A stretch of DNA of 64,000 bases from CAVRCT01 sp963719645 (GTDB lineage Bacteria > Pseudomonadota > Gammaproteobacteria > DSM-16500). A program made the position numbers and the translations under genes. Of this stretch, positions 1-8,382 are shown piece after piece; within the stretch, counting starts at the first letter, position 1, and the number at the start of each line of letters is the position of its first letter. Below the pieces are notes generated by a model. It did not search any database and was not told the origin of the DNA. It saw nothing but the letters and a program-made list of their open reading frames with translations. The DNA is taken from NCBI GenBank assembly GCA_963719645.1, contig CAVRCT010000006.1, positions 86,465 to 150,464 of the forward strand. The letters are read 5' to 3'.

Positions 1-1
1 A

Positions 2-1708
2 AAGTATCATTTGATTTATGACCGACCCACCCATCAGTTGTCAGTGAAGGGTGAAATTCCTGGCAAACAATATTTTATGTTGTCAGCCGTCTTTGATGAG
101 ACGAGTGATCAGCAAAAAATCGCTCAACTGGTTCTCCTCTCGGTGCAACAACGAGACGCTTATCAGCATCGTGTTTATACCCCGCTGGAATGGAATTTCA
201 TTGAGAAAAATTTAATTGAATTCATTGACCAAAGCCGAACAGCTTGGTTTTTTTATCATCATAATTATTTTTTCACTCCGATTTTTGCGGCGGCACAAGG
301 CGCTGATCTTTCGCAAATAACGATGGTCTATGGTTGGTATAATACAATCGCTTTTAGCAAGATACTCACTTGGATGGGAGGAGTGAATTATCAGAATTAT
401 TTTCATTTGTTCTTCTCTTTTTATCCACCGTACTATCTGGGTTTTTTATTGCTAGTCTTATTTATTTTTCGACGAGTGGAGTATGGCTTGCTCGCTCTGT
501 TAATTTCTGTCGCGAGCTTGCTTGGAATAGGCATTGAATTAATACGCCTCTGGCCTGGTTTAAACCCGGTGCGACATTTATTTGATTTGCCCGCACTCTT
601 TTGTTTTTATTTGTATGCACGAGATCGTCGCATTACCCAATTGTTGTTGAGTTATGGATTTAGTTTTATTGCATTGGCATGTAGCAAAGAATTTGGTTTA
701 TTTTTAATTGCATCGATCAGCACCACTGTTGTGCTGCGTGCAGCCTATGAGCGTAGCGGTTTATGGCCTTCGTTCTTAGCCGTATTCATGAGTTGTATTG
801 CATTAGGTGGATTTATTGTGATTCCAGGAAAGAATCCAAATTTCGCCTATTTTTTACTGGGTATCGGCAGCCCGATGACGCATGCCAGTGTGGTGTTTAC
901 GGCATTACTTTGTTCTGGTCTATTTTATTTTGCAGCTGTTTTATTTCGTGATTTGAAAGATCCCGTCAATTATTTTTGGCTAGCGGTAATGTTTTATTCG
1001 CAATTGCTTATGATTTATGTGTTGTGGTTCCCCATGCCGCATCATTTGTTGAATATCGCTGTGCCTCTCTCATTGTTAGTTTGTTGTTTTATTTATTTAC
1101 TGATTCGTTACACCCATGCAGTGATGAATGAACGTGCATTATTAAATCTCGCGCTAATGTTAGTTTTTATTGTGTATATTCCAACGGCTTTTTCATTTTA
1201 TTTCCATGAAAAAAATTATTACCGAAATTTTGCAACGCATAAAGTGTATGTCTGGCCATTTCCGACTGCGGGATTTCAGTCCACCATGCAGCCAGAATTA
1301 TTTAGCTCTGCTGTGCAGTTGATTGATCAATACGCACCGGAAAAATCGATTTATATCATTTCGCGTTATGAGGCGCTGCTGCCTATTTTAGCGGGCAAGT
1401 ATACGGCCATGCCATACAATGAATTACTGACAAATTTGCAGAATACCAATGACTATCAATTATTGGCAGATTATTTTCAATTGAAAAAACCCCGTTATTT
1501 ATTTGTCGATACTGATATCGACCGCAATTTTTATCACGATATTTTTATGCCGGATGATCCGTTGACCAAAGAATTTAAATTAAGTCTTTCTTCCTATGAT
1601 CGAGCATTTACGTTGCGAGTGTTGAAAAATGCGTTTGATGCTGTTCGCAAGGATTACCGACCGATTGCCAAGAGTGAGCTCATCACTGTTTATGAGCGCG
1701 TGACATGA
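2..1708 (+). CDS. GT-C-like polytopic membrane protein (5'-partial)
   Basis: The frame is open to the left edge of the window (codons before the TTG at 11 read K-Y-H), so the true start lies outside. The protein has about ten hydrophobic segments and a soluble C-terminal domain. It is clearly paralogous to the protein at 8383-10890: both share YGW.NT, a PG.NP.RH motif, EFGLF, an IYIISRY/KY segment and a C-terminal ITVY. Alignment with that 835-aa paralogue indicates about 270 N-terminal residues are missing here. The stop overlaps the downstream epimerase start (ATGA), so the two are probably co-transcribed. The overall architecture resembles GT-C lipid-linked-sugar glycosyltransferases, but no diagnostic catalytic motif is visible in this part. 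Function is inferred from the polysaccharide context. Confidence 0.75.
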   Translation, partial: KYHLIYDRPTHQLSVKGEIPGKQYFMLSAVFDETSDQQKIAQLVLLSVQQRDAYQHRVYTPLEWNFIEKNLIEFIDQSRTAWFFYHHNYFFTPIFAAAQGADLSQITMVYGWYNTIAFSKILTWMGGVNYQNYFHLFFSFYPPYYLGFLLLVLFIFRRVEYGLLALLISVASLLGIGIELIRLWPGLNPVRHLFDLPALFCFYLYARDRRITQLLLSYGFSFIALACSKEFGLFLIASISTTVVLRAAYERSGLWPSFLAVFMSCIALGGFIVIPGKNPNFAYFLLGIGSPMTHASVVFTALLCSGLFYFAAVLFRDLKDPVNYFWLAVMFYSQLLMIYVLWFPMPHHLLNIAVPLSLLVCCFIYLLIRYTHAVMNERALLNLALMLVFIVYIPTAFSFYFHEKNYYRNFATHKVYVWPFPTAGFQSTMQPELFSSAVQLIDQYAPEKSIYIISRYEALLPILAGKYTAMPYNELLTNLQNTNDYQLLADYFQLKKPRYLFVDTDIDRNFYHDIFMPDDPLTKEFKLSLSSYDRAFTLRVLKNAFDAVRKDYRPIAKSELITVYERVT

Positions 1709-2754
1709 AAAATTTATCCGCCCATGATTTAAATTATATTCTTGAGCGGACACCCACTGTTTGGGAAGCGTTGCGCAACCAAACAATTTTTTTAACCGGC
1801 GGCACGGGATTTTTTGGGGCATGGTTATTAGAGAGTTTTGTTTGGGCGAATAAAAAATTAAATTTGAATGCAAAAATGACTGTGCTGACGAGAAATCCGG
1901 ATGCATTTGCACGTAAGTGCCCGCATCTTTTTCAAGAGCCTGCGCTGGCTTTTTATCAAGGGGATGTGTTGAATTTTTCGTTTCCAGATGAAATTTTTTC
2001 GCAGGTGATTCATGCGGCGACGGATGCCAGTGCAGCGCTCAATGAGAGCAATCCTATTTTAATGTTTGATACCGTCCTGTTGGGAACTAAGCGGGTTCTA
2101 GAATTTGCCCGTCACTGTCAGGCGAAACGCTTTTTGTTGGTGAGTTCTGGTGCAGTGTATGGCCGTCAGCCGCCCGAGATCACTCATCTGGATGAAGAGT
2201 ATGTGGGTTATCCGCGCGTAGAAGATTCTCGTTCTGCTTATGCCGTTGGCAAGTTCGCTGCGGAGCATCTTTGCACCTTGTACGCAAAACAATATGGTCT
2301 TGATATCAAAATTGCGCGTTGCTTTGCATTTGTTGGGCCGCATTTGCCGTTAGATATTCATTTTGCGATTGGTAATTTTATTCGTGATGCGCTAAGCGGA
2401 AATACGATTCACATTGGTGGTGATGGTAGTCCTTATCGTTCTTATTTATACGCAGCCGATTTAGCCGTTTGGTTGTGGACGATTTTGATAGAGGGAGAAA
2501 CATTGCGGCCTTATAACGTCGGTTCCGATGAAGGATACAGCATTGCTGAAATAGCTGAGTGGGTGGCGAAAGCGTTTGATTCGATGCCAGAGGTAACGAT
2601 CGCAAAAACTCCAAATCCGCATGTATTGCCAGACCGTTATGTGCCTGGTATAAAACGTGCTAAAGAAGAATTGGGATTGCAGGTGGGCGTCAAGCTGTTG
2701 GATGCAATAAAAGCGACTAAGGCTTGGTATGAGATGAATGAAATGCATGCTTAA
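1705..2754 (+). CDS. NAD-dependent epimerase/dehydratase (extended SDR)
   Basis: A 349-aa extended short-chain dehydrogenase. The Rossmann motif TGGTGFFG is at residues 31-38, the catalytic Ser is at 147/148 in VSSGAVYG, and Tyr179 and Lys183 form YxxxK. A DG.P.RSYLYA.D segment, typical of nucleotide-sugar epimerases and 4,6-dehydratases, lies in the C-terminal half. The family acts on NDP-sugars in the cytoplasm; the exact substrate cannot be read from the sequence. It overlaps the preceding membrane-protein gene by 4 nt. It is followed by a 730-nt repeat-rich gap before the ThDP-enzyme operon, so it may or may not belong to the same transcript. Confidence 0.85.
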   Translation: MKNLSAHDLNYILERTPTVWEALRNQTIFLTGGTGFFGAWLLESFVWANKKLNLNAKMTVLTRNPDAFARKCPHLFQEPALAFYQGDVLNFSFPDEIFSQVIHAATDASAALNESNPILMFDTVLLGTKRVLEFARHCQAKRFLLVSSGAVYGRQPPEITHLDEEYVGYPRVEDSRSAYAVGKFAAEHLCTLYAKQYGLDIKIARCFAFVGPHLPLDIHFAIGNFIRDALSGNTIHIGGDGSPYRSYLYAADLAVWLWTILIEGETLRPYNVGSDEGYSIAEIAEWVAKAFDSMPEVTIAKTPNPHVLPDRYVPGIKRAKEELGLQVGVKLLDAIKATKAWYEMNEMHA

Positions 2755-2785
2755 CACAAATTAGCTTAGAACGCCTTCCCCGGAG

Positions 2786-3253
2786 GGCTGACGAATCGAC
2801 ACGAATTTAGACAAGTAATTCCCCTTCCTCCTACGCTTTGAGTAGGAGGAAGGGGGCAGGGGTCAATGGCACTAGCTTAAGAACTGTCGTCCCGGAATTT
2901 ACTGGCGCTTAATGAGCGCTTTTTGCGAATTTAGCGCCAGTTAATGTCCGGGATCCATTTTGCTTAAAGCATATAAGTTAAAAGCAAGAGGGCGATAAAT
3001 TGAAGATGGATCCCGGACATTAAGTAGCTCTAAACGAGCAAAAGGCGCTCGTTAAGAGCTACTAAATTCCGGGACGACAGTTCTTAAGCTAGTGCCATTG
3101 GGGGCAGGGGTAGGAGGTTGGTTTTAAAATATAAAAATAAAAAAACGCTTTCTTAATTTTTCCCTCCTACCCCTGGCCCCTTCCTCCCATTTTAAAAGGC
3201 AAAATGGGAGGAAGGGGAAATTACTCATCTAAATTCGTGCCGATTCGCCAACC
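2786..3253. repeat. Composite inverted-repeat element hosting MITE copy 1
   Basis: Imperfect inverted repeats of about 46 nt bound this stretch (from 2786 rightward, and ending at 3253). Each arm contains a CCCCTTCCTCC block. The left inner side has a hairpin at 2825-2852. The right has CCTCCTACCCCTGGCCCC, which pairs with the G-rich stretch at 3101-3117. The 237-bp MITE interrupts the G-rich tract. The structure suggests an older palindromic intergenic repeat that was later invaded. Confidence 0.6.
2864..3100 (+). mobile_element. 237-bp MITE-like element, copy 1
   Basis: Perfect 38-bp terminal inverted repeats begin CAATGGCACTAGCTTAAG and end with the reverse complement. Inside are two hairpins (2902-2940 and 3024-3062) and an inner pair GTCCGGGATCC (2946-2956) / GGATCCCGGAC (3008-3018), so the single strand could fold end to end. 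It is flanked by an exact 11-bp direct repeat GGGGCAGGGGT (2853-2863 and 3101-3111), the mark of a transposition duplication. It has no coding capacity. Copies of the same length lie at 47940-48176 (inverted) and 59202-59438. Confidence 0.85.
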
Positions 3254-3289
3254 CGCAGGGGGAAGCTTTTTGCAAGGGTTCTAACATAC

Positions 3290-3382
3290 AAGGTATCAAG
3301 AGCCTTTATTGAGAAGCTTAGTAAATTATCAGCAAAAGGTGGAACGTTGACAGATAGATTAGATGATTTAATAAAAGAATAA
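3290..3382 (+). pseudogene. Possible C-terminal gene remnant
   Basis: About 30 codons ending at TAA 3380-3382 read as plausible protein sequence (a segment like RAFIEKLSKLSAKGGTL, then TDRLDDLIKE). The upstream frame enters repeat DNA without a start codon. It may be the tail of a gene destroyed by repeat insertion. It is short enough to be chance, and I do not recognise the family. Confidence 0.25.
3347..3374 (+). promoter_or_regulatory. Candidate sigma-70 promoter for the ThDP operon
   Basis: A perfect TTGACA (3347-3352) is followed after 16 nt by TAATAA (3369-3374), about 110 nt before the start at 3485. It overlaps the possible gene remnant at 3290-3382, so one of the two readings is probably wrong. 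The ribosome binding site AGAGGA sits 6 nt before the ATG. Confidence 0.3.
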
Positions 3383-3484
3383 TTTACTGGGCTGAATATA
3401 GTTATTTTTTAGTTGGCCCTGTAAACAGGTGATTCTGTTAGACCGGAAAAATGCACTAACAAACGTTTTAAAAGAGGATAAACA

Positions 3485-5296
3485 ATGATAAAAGTCAGCG
3501 ACTACATCGCCAATTTCTTAGTCGAAAATGGCATTAAACATGTCTACATGCTCACCGGCGGTGGTGCCATGCACATGAATAATTCATTGGGCAAACACCC
3601 CAACTTAAAAGTGATTTTCAATCACCACGAACAAGCATGCGCCATGGCAGCCGAAAGCCACGCCCGTCTCAGCAATGAAATGCCAGTCGTCAACGTCACC
3701 ACCGGCCCAGGCGGAATTAACACACTCAATGGCGTATTTGGCGCATGGACAGATTCGATCCCCATGTTTGTTTTATCCGGCCAAGTTCGCTATGACACGA
3801 CCATTGACAGCACCGGTTTCAATATTCGCCAACTCGGTGATCAAGAATGCGGTATCATTCCTTGCGTCAAACCGATTACCAAATACGCGGTCTCCGTCGA
3901 TGATCCATTACTGATTAAATACCATTTACAAAAAGCCTTATTTCTCGCGAAATACGGTCGTCCAGGTCCAGTGTGGGTGGATGTTCCCATGAATGTTCAA
4001 GGTTCAATGATTGATGAAACACAATTACCAAGTTTTAATACAGATCTGTATCATCCTCGAGTTCCAACCGTTGAAACATCTGCCATCCAAATTATTTTAG
4101 AAAAAATCGCCGCCGCAAAACGTCCGGTAATTTTAGCAGGCGGCGGTGTTCGCTTGTCCGGCGCACACAGTGCATTTTTACAATTGATCGATCAACTCGG
4201 AATTCCAGTGACGACCGCCTGGAATGCCCATGATGTATTGCATGATGATCATCCATTATATATCGGCCGACCCGGCACGATCGGTGATCGTGCAGGTAAT
4301 TTTGCAGTGCAAAATTCGGATTTATTATTGGTATTGGGTAATCGTCTCAACATCCGACAAATTGGATACAATTACAAAACGTTCGCGCGCAACGCATTTA
4401 AAATCATGGTGGATATCGATCCCTTAGAAATGATTAAACCCACTATTCGCATTGATATGCCGGTGCAAGCGCATTTAGCCGATTTTTTCCAACAAATGCT
4501 AGCATTGTTAGGCAAGCAAAAAATGCCAAGCAACACAGACTGGCAGGCCTGGTGCAAAGAACGCAAAAATCGTTATCCCGTGGTGCAAAAAGAATATTGG
4601 GAAATAAAAGAGAAAGTAAATCCATATTGCTTTATGCATGCGCTGAGCCAAGCATTGCCAGAAAATCAAATTACCGTCACTGGTGATGGCACTGCGTGTG
4701 TCACCGCATTCCAAGCGATGCAGATGAAAAAAGGCCAGCGTTTGTATACCAATTCCGGTTCTGCCTCGATGGGTTATGATTTACCCGCTGCTATCGGTGC
4801 ATGTGTCGCTTCGAATTTTAAACCCATCGTGTGTATTGCAGGTGACGGCAGTATCCAACAAAATATTCAAGAACTCGCAACGATTTCTTTTAATCGCTAT
4901 CCCGTCAAAATTTTTGTGTTAAACAATAACGGCTATCACTCGATTCGCCAAACCCAAAATAATTTCTTTGGCCAACCGTTAGTGGGTGTCGGCCCCGACA
5001 GTGGATTAGGTTTTCCAGATTTTGAAAAATTAGCCGCAGCTTATGAATTGCCTTATTCGCGTCTTGAACGTCATGCGGATATGCAAGGCGCAATTCAAGC
5101 GATGTTGCAAACAGACGGCCCCGCTATCTGCGAAGTCTTTTTAAGCTTAGAGCAACAATTCGCACCCAAGATGAGTTCAAAACGCTTGGCCGATGGCCGC
5201 ATGGTGTCAAAACCGTTAGAAGATTTAGCGCCATTTTTGAGTCGTGAAGAATTAGCAGACAATATGTTAATTGATATGCTAGCAGAAGAGGTCTAG
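3485..5296 (+). CDS. ThDP-dependent carboligase, acetolactate synthase-like
   Basis: A 603-aa enzyme with the three-domain ThDP fold. The N-terminal PYR domain has the proton-relay Glu49 in NHHEQACAMAAE. A central Rossmann-like domain contains the LAGGGVRLSGA segment. The C-terminal PP domain has GDGS at 453-456 and NNNGY near 479, which bind Mg and ThDP. Length and motifs match the IlvB family. However, there is no small subunit next door, and the gene heads an operon with an SDR, an AroB-like cyclase and an aldolase inside a surface-sugar locus. By analogy with YerE of yersiniose biosynthesis, it could add a two-carbon unit from pyruvate to a keto-sugar. IolD-type hydrolysis is an alternative. 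Valine biosynthesis is less likely from the context. Start ATG has AGAGGA 6 nt upstream. Confidence 0.85.
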   Translation: MIKVSDYIANFLVENGIKHVYMLTGGGAMHMNNSLGKHPNLKVIFNHHEQACAMAAESHARLSNEMPVVNVTTGPGGINTLNGVFGAWTDSIPMFVLSGQVRYDTTIDSTGFNIRQLGDQECGIIPCVKPITKYAVSVDDPLLIKYHLQKALFLAKYGRPGPVWVDVPMNVQGSMIDETQLPSFNTDLYHPRVPTVETSAIQIILEKIAAAKRPVILAGGGVRLSGAHSAFLQLIDQLGIPVTTAWNAHDVLHDDHPLYIGRPGTIGDRAGNFAVQNSDLLLVLGNRLNIRQIGYNYKTFARNAFKIMVDIDPLEMIKPTIRIDMPVQAHLADFFQQMLALLGKQKMPSNTDWQAWCKERKNRYPVVQKEYWEIKEKVNPYCFMHALSQALPENQITVTGDGTACVTAFQAMQMKKGQRLYTNSGSASMGYDLPAAIGACVASNFKPIVCIAGDGSIQQNIQELATISFNRYPVKIFVLNNNGYHSIRQTQNNFFGQPLVGVGPDSGLGFPDFEKLAAAYELPYSRLERHADMQGAIQAMLQTDGPAICEVFLSLEQQFAPKMSSKRLADGRMVSKPLEDLAPFLSREELADNMLIDMLAEEV

Positions 5297-5971
5297 ATGA
5301 AAACGTTATTAATCACCGGCGGCACCGGCGATATTGGCCAAGCGATTATTGAAAAATTCTCAACCGAGAAATTTCATGTGCTCATGCCAACACGCACCGA
5401 ATTAGATTTAGAAATTCCTGCATCGATTGAGCGTTATCTACAACATGTGCCCAACACGATTGATGTATTTGTTCACTGCGCAGGGGTCAACGTACCCAAG
5501 CCAATCGCCGAAATAGCATTGACAGATATTGAAAAAACCATGCAAATAAACGCGATGTCGTTTTACAAAATCACTCATGAGTTAGTCAAACACAACAAAA
5601 TCAATGCAAATGGTTTTATCCTCGGTGTGTCTTCTATTTATGGTTTCCTCGCACGTAGAGGACGTTTTTCATATTCGGCTTCTAAGCATTGCTTAAATGG
5701 CATGATGAAAACATTGGCGATTGAATTAGGCGGCCAAAATATTAAAGTCAACACCGTTGCGCCAGGTTTTGTTGACACACGATTAACGCGACAAAACAAT
5801 GATGAAAAAACCATTGAAGGATTTAAACGGAAAATTCCACTAGGCCGTCTTGCAGCGCCGAAAGATATTGCAGAAGTGGCTTATTTTCTCTGTTCGGATG
5901 CCAACCGATTTTTAACTGGACAAGAAATTGTGGTGGATGGTGGCTATTCAATCGGAGGCTTTGAGCAATAA
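5297..5971 (+). CDS. Short-chain dehydrogenase/reductase (classical SDR, FabG-like)
   Basis: 224 aa. TGGTGDIG at 7-14 is the cofactor motif, CAG at 61-63 is a variant of NNAG, and the catalytic set is Ser113, Tyr126, Lys130 (YSASK). Then comes the usual NTVAPGFVDT segment and a C-terminal GGY-type end. It would reduce a keto group, or oxidise an alcohol, with NAD(P). The ATG follows the previous TAG with no gap and the gene shares one base with the next start (TAATG), so translation is coupled. Its partner enzymes suggest it reduces the product of the carboligase or cyclase rather than an acyl-ACP. Confidence 0.87.
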   Translation: MKTLLITGGTGDIGQAIIEKFSTEKFHVLMPTRTELDLEIPASIERYLQHVPNTIDVFVHCAGVNVPKPIAEIALTDIEKTMQINAMSFYKITHELVKHNKINANGFILGVSSIYGFLARRGRFSYSASKHCLNGMMKTLAIELGGQNIKVNTVAPGFVDTRLTRQNNDEKTIEGFKRKIPLGRLAAPKDIAEVAYFLCSDANRFLTGQEIVVDGGYSIGGFEQ

Positions 5972-7056
5972 TGTCAAAAAATTTTATTGTTTCATCAACC
6001 AGTAAAAAATATGAAGTGATGTTTACCCAGAGCAGTGATGAATTGCTGGCTGAGTTAGCTAAATTAAAAAACGTCATTACGTTTGTCGATCAAACTATCG
6101 AACGCATGTATCCTGCGCTGATGGCGCAATTACGCGAATTTTCGCCTGTTTATGCGATTACTGCGACCGAAGAAAATAAAACATTGCGCGGTGCGGAAGA
6201 AGTCTTAACGATTTTGCAAAAACACAATGCGAGCAAGTCAACGACGATCGTGGCGTTTGGCGGCGGTATCGTACAAGACATCGTTTCGTTTGTTGCACAT
6301 ATTTATCATCGCGGTTTGCGTTTCATATTTGTGCCAACCACTTTGCTTGCCATGTGTGACAGTTGCATCGGCGGCAAAACAGGTTTGAATTATAATGGTT
6401 TTAAAAACCAACTGGGTACATTCCATCCGCCAGAGAAAATTTTCATTCTGCCTGGTTTTCTTGAGACATTGTCCGATGAAGCGATTTACTCAGGCTATGG
6501 CGAAATTTTTAAATTATTGTTAATTGGTGATACTGAAGGGTATCAAGCGTTAAAAATAACCCTGCAACGCGATGGGTTTAAAAATCCAGAAGTGTTAAGC
6601 CATATTCATCAAGGACTCGTGATCAAAAAGAAATTTATTGAAGAGGATGAGTTCGATAATGGCGTGCGCCGAATTTTAAATTACGGCCACACGTTTGGCC
6701 ACGCCTTAGAGCTGGCGACGAATTATGAAGTGCCGCATGGAATTGCGGTGGCGCGTGGTATCGACATTGCCAATTACATTGCATGGCAAAAAGGATTGCT
6801 AGCGGAGAGCGTGTATCACGATGTGCACGAATTTATCAAAACGCATTTTCATTGTGAGATGAAGCCGCGGATAAATGCCGAGAGTTTAATCGCGCACGCG
6901 CAGAAAGATAAAAAAGTAAGCAATAGCCAAATTAACATGATTTTCATGGAATCAATCAGTCAATTTACGATAGAACCTGTTTTACTTGACCGACAGATGA
7001 GTGATATAGTGCACAGCTATATTAAAGGGAATCCATATTTGTACATGAGTGAATAG
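5971..7056 (+). CDS. Sugar-phosphate cyclase, 3-dehydroquinate synthase-like
   Basis: 361 aa with the signature of the AroB/EEVS/DOIS superfamily. GGG at 97-99 with Asp103 binds NAD, VPTTLLA..D is at 121-130, and IGGKTG is at 133-138. The metal ligands are Glu178 (YGEIFK), His240 (NYGHTFGH) and His256. A DKK motif lies near the C terminus. The family uses NAD and Zn/Co to convert a sugar phosphate into a carbocycle. It differs from housekeeping AroB around EIFKLLL and EDEFDNG.R, and it sits in a surface-sugar operon, so a dedicated pathway role is more likely than the shikimate pathway. Which substrate is used cannot be decided from the sequence. Confidence 0.82.
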   Translation: MSKNFIVSSTSKKYEVMFTQSSDELLAELAKLKNVITFVDQTIERMYPALMAQLREFSPVYAITATEENKTLRGAEEVLTILQKHNASKSTTIVAFGGGIVQDIVSFVAHIYHRGLRFIFVPTTLLAMCDSCIGGKTGLNYNGFKNQLGTFHPPEKIFILPGFLETLSDEAIYSGYGEIFKLLLIGDTEGYQALKITLQRDGFKNPEVLSHIHQGLVIKKKFIEEDEFDNGVRRILNYGHTFGHALELATNYEVPHGIAVARGIDIANYIAWQKGLLAESVYHDVHEFIKTHFHCEMKPRINAESLIAHAQKDKKVSNSQINMIFMESISQFTIEPVLLDRQMSDIVHSYIKGNPYLYMSE

Positions 7057-7080
7057 GGCGATATTTTTGGAGAATAAGTA

Positions 7081-7905
7081 ATGAATAAATTGGAAAAGCA
7101 AATGGTCGCGCTTTTAAATGATTTAAAAGCCAATTACCACGTGAGCGGAATTAAAGCAGAATTTGAAGCGGAAGGAACGCGTCTTGAAGAAGCGATGCGT
7201 TTAAAAGATGTCACCTCCCATGCTGGCTTAGGTTTAAATATTAAAATTGGCGGATGTGAAGCCATCAAAGACATGTTAGATGCGGTGAGCTTAGGCGCAC
7301 AACGCATTATTGGCCCCATGGTCGAAACGCCTTATGCATTACAAAAATTTATTAAAGCCTCCCAAATTGTTTATCGTGACAATATTGAACACGTTGATTT
7401 GCTGATCAATATTGAAACTGAAACAGCTTATAAAAATTTTGCTGAGATGTTAAAAGTGCCAGAAATTAAATACCTAAATGGTATTGTGATCGGTCGTGTT
7501 GACATGGTCGGTTCATTGGGTTTGAAGCGTGATGAAATTAATTCCAAGCGCATTTTGGATATGTCGATAGATTTAGCGGCACGTGCAAAAGACAAAGGGT
7601 TGTCGGTTGTCGTCGGTGGCGGCGTATCGGTTGATTCCATCCCATTTTTCCAAGCCTTCCCCAAAGGTCATTTAGACCGTTTCGAAACCCGCAAAGTGAT
7701 TTTCAGTTGCCCTGCAGCGATTAATAATCCTGAAGAAGCATTCATCAAAGCGGTTCAATTTGAATTAATGTGGTTGAACAATAAGCGGGATTACTATAAT
7801 GCGATTGCGCGTGAAGATGAAGATCGGATTGTGATGATGGAAAATCGGTATAAAACATCGTTGGCGAAATTGCAGGCAAAACAAGGTAATTCAGTAGAAG
7901 CGTAG
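7081..7905 (+). CDS. HpcH/HpaI aldolase / citrate lyase beta-like protein
   Basis: 274 aa TIM-barrel aldolase of the HpcH/HpaI-CitE superfamily. Visible landmarks are LGAQRIIGPMVETPYA, the INIETETA strand with the metal-binding Glu, IGRVDMVGSLG, and a late VVGGGVSVDS. These enzymes typically make or split C-C bonds with pyruvate, oxaloacetate or acyl-CoA. The gene is last in the ThDP-SDR-cyclase-aldolase operon, 24 nt after the cyclase, with GGAG 8 nt before the ATG. Together with the carboligase it could extend a sugar skeleton. It may instead supply or consume pyruvate. Confidence 0.8.
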   Translation: MNKLEKQMVALLNDLKANYHVSGIKAEFEAEGTRLEEAMRLKDVTSHAGLGLNIKIGGCEAIKDMLDAVSLGAQRIIGPMVETPYALQKFIKASQIVYRDNIEHVDLLINIETETAYKNFAEMLKVPEIKYLNGIVIGRVDMVGSLGLKRDEINSKRILDMSIDLAARAKDKGLSVVVGGGVSVDSIPFFQAFPKGHLDRFETRKVIFSCPAAINNPEEAFIKAVQFELMWLNNKRDYYNAIAREDEDRIVMMENRYKTSLAKLQAKQGNSVEA

Positions 7906-7924
7906 CCCGGGTGCAATCCAATAG

Positions 7925-8098
7925 GCGTCAAGCTAAGGAAAATGTAGGGTGGATTAGGCGCCTTTTGCCGTAATCCACCTTATCAAATTGCTGCAGCTTG
8001 GTGGATTACGACGCAAAAGGCGCGTCTAATCCACCCTACATTTTCCTAAGCACCTATAGAGTGAAAGCATTCTAAGCAAAATTACCTTAGCTTGACGC
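7925..8098. repeat. BIME-like pair of RAYT-type REP palindromes
   Basis: An outer inverted repeat GCGTCAAGCTAAGG / CCTTAGCTTGACGC (7925-7938 and 8085-8098) encloses two REP palindromes of the GGTGGATTACGACGC...GCGTCTAATCCACC family in opposite orientation. A linker containing TTATCAAATTGCTGC joins them. The same composite recurs at 43430-43571, and single REPs of this family surround the RAYT gene at 36242-36763. Confidence 0.75.
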
Positions 8099-8149
8099 TC
8101 ACGGATGAAGTTCTTTGGGAGTGCTGAAGAAAGGGCTTGTTGTCTTGAG

Positions 8150-8240
8150 TGCTTAAGAAAGAGCTGTCATCCTGAGTGCTTTTTGCTCCGAAGGATCTCC
8201 CGCAACTTACTGATGTTTAGCTAAAGATATTTCTAAGCAT
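8150..8240 (+). repeat. Dispersed TCATCCTGAG repeat (family A), copy 1
   Basis: Contains CTTAAGAAAGAGCTGTCATC, then a hairpin around GAGTGC-TTTTT-GCTC, CCGAAGGATCTCCCGC and TGATGTTTAGCTAAAGATAT. The same modules recur at 21597, 23598, 30110 and 59088. The 477-nt gap 7906-8382 otherwise shows no gene. Confidence 0.7.
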
Positions 8241-8382
8241 GTCGCTGCTGCATAAAGAGATCATCACAAATCAAATTCCACGACTCTCTTTTCTGGTGGG
8301 AGAAGACTAGGAAAAAGAGTGTTTATGGGATGATGGGTGAAAGAGAAAAATATCCAATAACAAGGAATAGTTATCAAACCAA

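Noticed and set aside
2864..3100. Riboswitch or structured non-coding RNA gene
   Set aside because: Three identical copies with 11-bp flanking duplications in unrelated contexts fit a mobile element better.
3485..5296. Housekeeping acetolactate synthase large subunit (ilvB/ilvI)
   Set aside because: No small subunit or other branched-chain amino-acid gene is present, and the operon partners point to sugar metabolism. It cannot be fully excluded.
5971..7056. Housekeeping aroB
   Set aside because: The superfamily motifs are present, but the context (carboligase, SDR, aldolase) and the changes around EIFKLLL and EDEFDNG favour a specialised cyclase.
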